From NCBI GenBank assembly GCA_021604725.1, contig BQJN01000026.1, positions 1 through 47,427 of the forward strand: DNA of 47,427 nt. The letters are read 5' to 3'. Every line of letters starts with the position of its first letter. Position 1 is the stretch's first letter. The translations under genes and the position numbers were made by a program. This DNA comes from Lysobacteraceae bacterium (GTDB lineage Bacteria > Pseudomonadota > Gammaproteobacteria > Xanthomonadales > BQJN01). The notes under the pieces are model-generated. The model searched no databases, was not told the DNA's origin, and saw nothing but the letters and a program-made list of their open reading frames with translations. Positions 41,138 to 47,427 of the stretch are shown here, one piece after another.

Positions 41138-43347
41138 GGTTCCCACGCGTACCCCAATTTGATAAACAGTGTCTTGTTAAACGTAGTCAAGCTCGCCAAC
41201 TCGTCATCCTGTTCGGCATAGTCCGAGTAGCCGGCGAAAAAGACGGTTCGTGGGTTGACCTTGTAGGAATAGATCAGCTGCGTGCCGAGGTTCTCGAAAT
41301 CAGCGCTGAAGTCGTCGGGATCGTCGTAGAGAAACAGATCGCGTTCGATCTTGGCGTACTGTAGGGTCAAACGCAGGCGTTGTCGCAGGTTGAATTGCCA
41401 GGAGAATCGCAGGTCACTCAGGTTGGCATCGAACACGGTGCCGCCATCGCGCTTGAGCTTTTGGTTGGTGTGGCGCAGATTGGTCTGGAAATGGCGGCCG
41501 ATGTTCCAATTCAGACGGGGCGAGATTTCGGTGAAGTCGCCGAGATCATCATTGGCGAAATCAATGCGTTCGCTGGCTGAGGCAAACAGTTGTAGCTCGA
41601 GGCCACTGATTGGTCGGAACCGGCCGAAGAAAAAGCCGCCGCTCTCGTCATAGACAACGTTGTTCCAAAGGCGCTCCCTGACAAACACACCGACCTCGGT
41701 GAAGCTTTGGTAGTCCGCCTCCATCCAGACATTGGCTTCCCACTCCTCTTCGACGGTTCGTCCGCTTTCGTCGCGTGCGATGTCCCAGTCACCACCGGCG
41801 CGAATTCGGCTCCACCAATGACCGTCCGTTGCATACCAGTTATACGCGTAGCCAGCGATGGCCTTTTGCACACCGACCTGGCTGACGAAGCCAAGGTCGG
41901 CACGGAAGTCTTCGCCGCGATCGTCGTAGATCAAGTAGACCTCGTTTTCGCGCGTCGAATAGTTGTATTTCAGACGCAGCACATAATCGGAAAAGCTGCC
42001 TTCGGGTTGATCGTAGTCGGCAACGATCTGGTCCGGGTATTGGGTATCGGAGCCGAGCAGCAGGAAACGCAAGGTGTGGTCCTGATTGGGTTGCCACTTT
42101 CCATCAGCCCCAAGCACGTAGTTGTGATAACCGTTGTCGCCGACCCGCACGGTTGAGATGAAGCCCAAGGTCGAGGTCTCGCCAAGGTCGCGACGGTAAC
42201 GCACGGCGGCGTTGCTGCTGGATTGGTCCAGGCTTTCCAGATCGGAACCAAAAACGCCGGGGATCAACAGGTTGGTAATGGTGTCTTCGGCGACGAATGC
42301 ACCAATCACGTTGGCGTCCTGTTTGCCGGTCACTCGCAGCCCAACATCTGGATCGGCGATGGTTCGGGTGTACACCAGCCGCAGGTCTGATTCGAAGAAA
42401 TCGGCACCTTCCAGGAAAAACGGTCGCTTTTCCGGAAAGAACAACGCGAATGTCCTGTTTACATCCAGCTGTGCTACGTCCGCCTCGACTTGCGAGAAGT
42501 CAGGATTGACGGTGGCGTTCAGATTGAAGTTTGGCGTAAAGCCCCAGCTGATATCGCCACCAACCTCAACGCTGGTGTCTGAACTCATCGGATCTGTGGC
42601 GTTGTCCCTCGACTCCGTACCAACAGCGGTGATGGTTGGCGTGATCTCCAGGTTGCGCCCAGGGCGAGCGTCGGCCATGCCCTCATACTTCGGCAGCTGA
42701 CACAGATAGCAATTGCGATTGCGATCGATCGGCGAAACGGACAGGCGTCGGCGCGTGTCACGAGGATAGAAGCGGATCAGGTCGATACCCCAGGTCTGCA
42801 CATCAACCTGGTCGGGAAACTGCAAAGCCTTGTAAGGGATTTCCATTTCCACCACATAGCCGAAATCGGTAATGGTGCCGGCTGCATCCCAGATCGCATC
42901 CCAGGACTCGTCTTCGTTGCCGGTCACCTCGTTGTTGATCAAGTCCATCTGCGAGCCCAAGGGGTTGGCAAAGAACTCGAATGCGCGTCGTTCGTCATTG
43001 AACGTATCGAGCACAACACCAACGATGTCGTCTTGAAAGGCAGAGTCGCGATCGCGCAAAAACGCTCGAATTTGACTGGGGTCGGGATCTTCGGCACGAA
43101 AGGCCAGATACAGCGCTGATCCGGTTTCCATAACGCGAACTTCGGTTCGCACTGGCGCCGCAGCATTCTCAGCCGGGCGCGTCTCGTAGGTGATGTCAAC
43201 CACCAGCGCCTGCTGCCACACCGCTTCATCCATCACGCCGTCGATATTGGGCGCCGTATCGACTGCCGGAATTTGTTGGGTTTGCGCATACACAGACGGA
43301 CATGCCAACGCGATGGCAATCAAGACTATTTTTGTTTTTGTAAGCAC
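41134..43347 (-). CDS. DUF5916 outer-membrane beta-barrel protein with CBM9-like domain
   Basis: 737 aa from a GTG at 43345-43347, nine bases after AGGGGAAG. A signal peptide ends at VYAQT. Residues ~25-210 are a CBM9-like carbohydrate-binding domain (IDGVMDEAVWQQA, DIVGVVLDTFNDERRAFEFFANPLG). The rest is DUF5916: FFPEKRPFFLEGADFF, then alternating hydrophobic strands, ending LFIKLGYAWEP with an aromatic and proline terminus. It should be a surface-exposed barrel of the outer membrane, perhaps for glycan binding or transport. No TonB plug is seen. It is divergent from the M14 gene by 141 bases. Confidence 0.9.
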   Translation of the reverse strand: MLTKTKIVLIAIALACPSVYAQTQQIPAVDTAPNIDGVMDEAVWQQALVVDITYETRPAENAAAPVRTEVRVMETGSALYLAFRAEDPDPSQIRAFLRDRDSAFQDDIVGVVLDTFNDERRAFEFFANPLGSQMDLINNEVTGNEDESWDAIWDAAGTITDFGYVVEMEIPYKALQFPDQVDVQTWGIDLIRFYPRDTRRRLSVSPIDRNRNCYLCQLPKYEGMADARPGRNLEITPTITAVGTESRDNATDPMSSDTSVEVGGDISWGFTPNFNLNATVNPDFSQVEADVAQLDVNRTFALFFPEKRPFFLEGADFFESDLRLVYTRTIADPDVGLRVTGKQDANVIGAFVAEDTITNLLIPGVFGSDLESLDQSSSNAAVRYRRDLGETSTLGFISTVRVGDNGYHNYVLGADGKWQPNQDHTLRFLLLGSDTQYPDQIVADYDQPEGSFSDYVLRLKYNYSTRENEVYLIYDDRGEDFRADLGFVSQVGVQKAIAGYAYNWYATDGHWWSRIRAGGDWDIARDESGRTVEEEWEANVWMEADYQSFTEVGVFVRERLWNNVVYDESGGFFFGRFRPISGLELQLFASASERIDFANDDLGDFTEISPRLNWNIGRHFQTNLRHTNQKLKRDGGTVFDANLSDLRFSWQFNLRQRLRLTLQYAKIERDLFLYDDPDDFSADFENLGTQLIYSYKVNPRTVFFAGYSDYAEQDDELASLTTFNKTLFIKLGYAWEP

Positions 43348-43488
43348 TCTGGCTTCCCCTGGGGTTCGTTTTCTTGGTGCGCAATGTAGCTACTAGGACG
43401 CAGCGAATGCCATTACGGTTGCACCGCTTCACTTGTTGCCGTCACACTGTAGCCTCGACCAGGTTACCTAGAGACTGCCAAAAGTCCC

Positions 43489-46056
43489 ATGCATGTATTG
43501 ATACGTATTGCCGCAGCGCTCGCGTTGTTGCCGACCCAAGCGGCTTTGTCCAACCCCGACTGGCTGCCTTCAGAGCAGCTCAACGAACTGCCATCTCCGC
43601 AAGCATTTTTCGGTTTCGAACCTGGGTTTCGACACCTTCGACATGACCAGCTGCTGGCCTATATGAAAACACTGGCCAGTCGTAGCGACCGGGTTAGCAT
43701 CAAGGATATCGGGCGAACCCACGAGGGGCGACAACTGGTGCACCTGTATATCAGCGCGCCGACCAATTTAGAGAACCTCGACCAGCTTCGCGAACAACAT
43801 ATGCGCGATACCCTGGAAGGCCCGCTGGTGGTCTGGCAGGGCTACAGTGTGCACGGCAACGAGGCTAGCGGTTCAAACGCCGCGCCGTGGTTTGCCTGGT
43901 ATCTGGCGGCCAGCGAAGATCCTCAGGTTTTGGCCATGCTGGAGCAGACCGTAGTCATTGTCGACCCCTCGATCAATCCAGATGGTTTGGATCGGTTTGC
44001 CAGTTGGGTCAATACCAACGCCAGCGTGATTCCGAATGCCGATGGCAAGGACCGCGAGCACAACGAAACCTGGCCCGGTGGGCGCACCAATCACTACTGG
44101 TTTGATCTCAATCGAGACTGGCTGCTGCTAACACAGCCCTCATCGCGCGCCCGCGTCGCCCAGTTCCAGGCCTGGCGCCCTCACGTGCTGACCGATTTTC
44201 ATGAGATGGGCAGCAACGCCACCTACTTTTTCCAGCCGGGTGTGCCGTCGCGGCGCAATCCGCTGACGCCGCAGGAAAATGAAGACCTGACCAAGCGACT
44301 GGCCACCTATCATGCCGCGGCGCTGGATGGCGTCGGCCAGCGTTACTACGCAGAGGAATCATTTGACGACTTCTACTACGGCAAAGGCTCCAGCTACCCT
44401 GATGCGCAAGGCACAATCGGCATTCTGTTCGAACAATCCAGCGCGCGGGGTCATGTACTGAACACGGACAATGGTGAACGTTCGCTGGCGACCGGTATTC
44501 GCAATCAGTTCACCACCTCAATGTCGACCTTGCAGGGTGCCTGGGACAACCGAGATCGACTTCGCCAGTATCAGGCCGACTTTCGCAACGGCGCATTCCA
44601 TCGCCCGGCCGATGGAGCCTGGGTGGTGGGCGACGGCGGTGATCCCGCGCGGTTGGCGGTGCTGGTCAATGTCCTGGTGGCGCACAACATATCGGTGTAC
44701 GGGCTGGAGCGTGACGTCACGGTCGATGGCGAGAAGTTTGTCGCCGGCGCAGCCGTGGTGGTACCGCGCCGGCAAGCGCAATCGATTTTGATCGAGTCGC
44801 TGTTCGAATCTCGAACCGAATTTCCTGACGCTACCTTTTATGACGTATCGACCTGGAATCTCCCGGCCAGTCACAACCTGCCCTTTGCAGCCTCTACCAG
44901 CGTTCGTGCCGGCTCCGAGCCTCTTGGTCAATGGCAACGCAGTGGCCAGGTATCCGGGCCGGATGGGGCGCCGGTGGCCTGGGCCATGCCGTGGAATCAA
45001 TACCAGGCACCGCGTGCATTGGTCCGCTTGCTGGCCGCAGGCGCAACCTTGACCGTGGCCACCAAGCCGTTTACTGCCGGTCAGCCGGTGACGCGGTTCG
45101 ATCGCGGAACGGTGGTGGCCCACGCTGCTGCTGACAGTGATTTGAGCGACACCATCGATTCAATTGCTCGCAGCCAGGGGATCAATTTCTTCAAGCTGCC
45201 AAGCGGATTGGCGGCCGGCGGCGTTGACCTCGGATCGCCCAGTGCACGCACCTTGAAGCCGGTCAAGCCACTGCTGATTACTGGCACCGGAGTCAGTGGC
45301 TACGAGGCAGGCGAAGTGTGGCACTTGCTTGACCAACGTGTCGGCCAGAGCCTGACGCGGGTCGCGGCACAACGCCTGCCCAGCGTGAAGCTGGAGGGCT
45401 ACACCCATATATTGATGGTCAACGGCCAATACCCGATGGACTCAGCCTGGGTCGAGCCGATCTCCAAGTGGGTGCGTGGCGGCGGTACCCTGGTGGCATC
45501 GAAGTCGGCATCAACCTGGGCGGAGAAGGCGCTGCTGACGCCGGCAACTCCAGCAACACCGGCGTCGCCGCAAGCCGCGGCCCAGGCCGAAAACAAGGAG
45601 GCCAAGGCCACTGAAGGAGAGGGCGCGCCAGTGTATCGCAGCTACGCCAGCTACGATGCTGACGAGGCCAAACAGTTGGTAGCGGGAGCCGTTGTGCGCA
45701 CCCAGATTGATGCCACCCACCCACTTTTGTATGGCTACCACGGCGACAGCTTGCCGGTGTTTCGCAATGGGCCCGTGCTGCTGCAGGTCGACGACAACCC
45801 CTATCAGACACCGGTTCGTTACGCTGAGCAGCCATTGCAGGCTGGCTTCATGAGTCAGGCGCGACGTGAGGAACTCAGTGGCCGCCCGGCGGTGATCGTC
45901 AACCACCTCGAGCGCGGTCGCATCATTCGCATCGCCGACAACATGAACTTCCGCGCAATCTGGCGTGGCACTGAACGCCTGTACCTCAATGCGTTATATT
46001 TCTCATCAGCCATTGATCGCACATCAGTGGACAAATGGCTGCCGGCTTCCGAATAG
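43489..46056 (+). CDS. Exported M14 zinc carboxypeptidase
   Basis: 855 aa. A signal peptide (VLIRIAAALALLPTQAALS) starts the protein. The M14 zinc site is His122-Gly-Asn-Glu125 (SVHGNEAS) and His238 (TDFHEMG), with catalytic Glu315 in GILFEQSSARG. NPDGLDRF is also typical. The second half (~360-855) is a beta-rich and alpha/beta region, interrupted by a Pro/Ala/Glu low-complexity linker at residues ~684-714. Size and layout fit the large secreted M14 peptidases of gammaproteobacteria. It should remove C-terminal residues from periplasmic peptides. A small secreted protein follows 18 bases later. Confidence 0.9.
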   Translation: MHVLIRIAAALALLPTQAALSNPDWLPSEQLNELPSPQAFFGFEPGFRHLRHDQLLAYMKTLASRSDRVSIKDIGRTHEGRQLVHLYISAPTNLENLDQLREQHMRDTLEGPLVVWQGYSVHGNEASGSNAAPWFAWYLAASEDPQVLAMLEQTVVIVDPSINPDGLDRFASWVNTNASVIPNADGKDREHNETWPGGRTNHYWFDLNRDWLLLTQPSSRARVAQFQAWRPHVLTDFHEMGSNATYFFQPGVPSRRNPLTPQENEDLTKRLATYHAAALDGVGQRYYAEESFDDFYYGKGSSYPDAQGTIGILFEQSSARGHVLNTDNGERSLATGIRNQFTTSMSTLQGAWDNRDRLRQYQADFRNGAFHRPADGAWVVGDGGDPARLAVLVNVLVAHNISVYGLERDVTVDGEKFVAGAAVVVPRRQAQSILIESLFESRTEFPDATFYDVSTWNLPASHNLPFAASTSVRAGSEPLGQWQRSGQVSGPDGAPVAWAMPWNQYQAPRALVRLLAAGATLTVATKPFTAGQPVTRFDRGTVVAHAAADSDLSDTIDSIARSQGINFFKLPSGLAAGGVDLGSPSARTLKPVKPLLITGTGVSGYEAGEVWHLLDQRVGQSLTRVAAQRLPSVKLEGYTHILMVNGQYPMDSAWVEPISKWVRGGGTLVASKSASTWAEKALLTPATPATPASPQAAAQAENKEAKATEGEGAPVYRSYASYDADEAKQLVAGAVVRTQIDATHPLLYGYHGDSLPVFRNGPVLLQVDDNPYQTPVRYAEQPLQAGFMSQARREELSGRPAVIVNHLERGRIIRIADNMNFRAIWRGTERLYLNALYFSSAIDRTSVDKWLPASE

Positions 46057-46074
46057 GACCAAAAGGGGAACACC

Positions 46075-46671
46075 ATGAGTTACACAAAAAACCGCATGTT
46101 TCGACCGCCACGATTTGTTCTGGCCACGTTGTTGGCCTGTTGCATGCCGTGGACACTGCAGGCGCAGGACAATGCCCTCGACGCTTTCCTGCCTTACATT
46201 GGCGCCTGGGGGCCTGATCCGGAAGGCGACATGGTGAAGAACAATCCGGACCGGGCTGATGATTTCATCTTCTATCTGGCCTGGACCGACGACGATCACC
46301 GAATGCTGCATTTCTATGAAGGCGTGATTGACGGTGACATGTCAAAGCGCGTGCTCGACACCCTGGTTGCCGCCAACCCCCGCACCGGCATCATCGAATT
46401 CTTTGGCCTGCAGCGGCAGGACAATTACCTGTACAAAGGCACGTTCGAGATTGGCGATAACCGACTGACGCGTTACTACGAAGTGTGGTACCCGGAAGGC
46501 ACCGAGTTTTCCAACGATGAGTACCGAAACCGCGGTTCGGTTCGCTACCGCGACCAGTGCCAATTGCTGTCATCGGTAACGCTGGCTTGCCGCACCGAAA
46601 AACAGCTCGATGGTCAGTGGTTGCCGTGGGGCGATGGTGAGCCTTACGTCATGGTACGGGTTGAAAGGTAG
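46075..46671 (+). CDS. Secreted protein of unknown function
   Basis: 198 aa. AGGGG lies six bases before the ATG. A signal peptide ends near LQAQD. The mature part has DAFLPYIGAWGPDPEG, TDDDHRMLHFYEGV, GIIEFFGLQ, NRLTRYYEVWYPEGTEF, and ends LPWGDGEPYVMVRVER. It looks like a beta-sheet lipocalin-like barrel, but I do not recognise a family. Two Cys (DQCQLL and ACRTE) could pair. It is downstream of the M14 gene in the same direction and overlaps the end of the convergent mnmH by 28 bases. Confidence 0.75.
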   Translation: MSYTKNRMFRPPRFVLATLLACCMPWTLQAQDNALDAFLPYIGAWGPDPEGDMVKNNPDRADDFIFYLAWTDDDHRMLHFYEGVIDGDMSKRVLDTLVAANPRTGIIEFFGLQRQDNYLYKGTFEIGDNRLTRYYEVWYPEGTEFSNDEYRNRGSVRYRDQCQLLSSVTLACRTEKQLDGQWLPWGDGEPYVMVRVER

Positions 46672-47427
46672 TCAGCGACCTCGCCGAAGTCACCGCTGAA
46701 TACCACCTGTCGCTTGTTGCGTGACAGCTGGTAGGCGTACATTGGATCGTAATAGTCGCGAACCAGTTTGGTAATCCACTGGCGGTGAATTTCTGGGTCG
46801 TCGCGCTCGAATGCCTGATCCATAAGCTTGCCCAACTCGGTGTAGCGAACGCCGCCCAGGCGCTTGCGGATGCGGTCGAGGCTGGCGCGAAGCTGCTCGG
46901 CATGCAAACGCGTGCCTTCTACCTCGCCGTGCCGGTCAATCCACATCTGGCGCTCGGCGATCACGTAGTCATTGAGAACGCGCTGCACCCGGCGCGGTAG
47001 CGGGTCGTCGACAATCACCAGTGGCGACTGCGCCATTTGTGCGTGCAAGGGCGGCGGCAGATGCACGGCACCGATGGCGCGGGCCTCGTCTTCCAATACC
47101 ACCGGCCCCGATCTGTTCGCCTGCTTCATCAACTCAACGGCGACCGCGTTTTCAAAGGCGATCTGCGTCGGCTGTGGGTCCAAACGACGACCAAAACCAG
47201 ACCCTCGGTGGTTGGTCAGGCCCTCAAGGTCGATGCTGTTGGGCAGCGCTTCGAGCAACTCGGTCTTGCCATTGCCGGTTTTGCCGCCTACCACCAGCAA
47301 ATCGTGCGCCAGCGGCAAGCGCTCGTTGCGCTCGATCAGGAACCGGCGCATGCGCCGATAGCCGCCGATGACCCTTACGATGTCCCGCCCGGTTTCTGCA
47401 ATCCACTGCTGCGAAATGCGCGAGCGC
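46644..47427 (-). CDS. mnmH: tRNA 2-selenouridine synthase (MnmH/SelU), truncated by window edge
   Basis: The frame runs from the window end to the TAA at 46644, so the N-terminus and the rhodanese-domain start are missing. The first visible residues (RSRISQQWIAETGRD, then GGYRRMRRFL) are the end of the rhodanese domain. The C-terminal P-loop domain follows with VVGGKTGNGKTELLEALP (Walker A), DLEGLTNHRGSGFGR, and LEDEARAIG. These are diagnostic of MnmH, which replaces sulfur with selenium at the wobble uridine of tRNA. It implies that selenophosphate is made in this organism. The gene is convergent with the secreted protein. Confidence 0.95.
   Translation of the reverse strand, partial: RSRISQQWIAETGRDIVRVIGGYRRMRRFLIERNERLPLAHDLLVVGGKTGNGKTELLEALPNSIDLEGLTNHRGSGFGRRLDPQPTQIAFENAVAVELMKQANRSGPVVLEDEARAIGAVHLPPPLHAQMAQSPLVIVDDPLPRRVQRVLNDYVIAERQMWIDRHGEVEGTRLHAEQLRASLDRIRKRLGGVRYTELGKLMDQAFERDDPEIHRQWITKLVRDYYDPMYAYQLSRNKRQVVFSGDFGEVADYLSTRTMT

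Overview
The window looks like chromosome of a free-living gammaproteobacterium with moderately high GC. Supporting genes are queD, miaE and mnmH for tRNA modification, YaiI, YhiN, YjgR-like and YiaV/YiaW homologues, c-di-GMP phosphodiesterases, many secreted peptidases and an IPTL-CTERM-type surface protein. The mix of large secreted peptidases, DUF5916 and EAL proteins recalls Xanthomonadales-like bacteria, but the sequence alone does not fix the taxon. No tRNA, rRNA, CRISPR array, transposase or phage gene was seen. Genes are dense, often with overlapping stop/start codons (ATGA, GTGA, TTGA) and many GTG or TTG starts.

Layout. 1-6.2 kb: the 5' part of an SPFH/prohibitin-like gene, a secreted trypsin-like protease, an M1 aminopeptidase and a convergent IPTL-CTERM-like surface protein. 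6.2-12 kb: thioredoxin and a stand-alone ATP-grasp ligase, a DUF853/YjgR ATPase coupled to a beta-CASP metallo-beta-lactamase protein, QueD and a MOSC protein. 12-16.3 kb: a GMC oxidoreductase, then an overlapping trio of a proline-rich membrane-anchored protein, MiaE and a glycosyltransferase-like protein. 16.3-21 kb: a six-helix membrane protein, an FHA-EAL protein, a small lipoprotein, a polysaccharide deacetylase and a degenerate-GGDEF/EAL protein. 21-29.2 kb: glutaredoxin, a YeaQ/YmgE membrane protein, an RRM RNA-binding protein with a structured leader, YaiI, a GFA protein, an ABC exporter, DUF3703, a YhiN-like flavoprotein and a PLP decarboxylase. 29.2-30 kb is a gene-free block of palindromic repeats. 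30-35.6 kb: YiaW/YiaV-type efflux pair, DUF4344 and DUF418 proteins, a VOC protein and an FMN alpha-hydroxyacid oxidase. 35.6-39.8 kb: a four-gene amidoligase operon. 39.9-47.4 kb: a Ca2+/Na+ antiporter, a second repeat block, a DUF5916 outer-membrane protein, an M14 carboxypeptidase, a small secreted protein and the truncated mnmH.

The most interesting system is the operon at 35696-39835: a C39/papain-like cysteine peptidase, a RimK-type ATP-grasp ligase with an N-terminal RLAN-like domain, a GCS2-family carboxylate-amine ligase and an N-formylglutamate amidohydrolase. All junctions overlap by four bases and a good promoter lies upstream. The four genes together can make and break amide bonds to glutamate-like or peptide substrates. 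The substrate is unknown, and comparative genomics has only predicted such clusters in general terms. The second notable layer is several families of dispersed hairpin repeats. They include a twin-hairpin element with compensatory changes, one copy of which supplies the end of queD, a perfect 46-bp repeat and a MITE-like inverted-repeat element.
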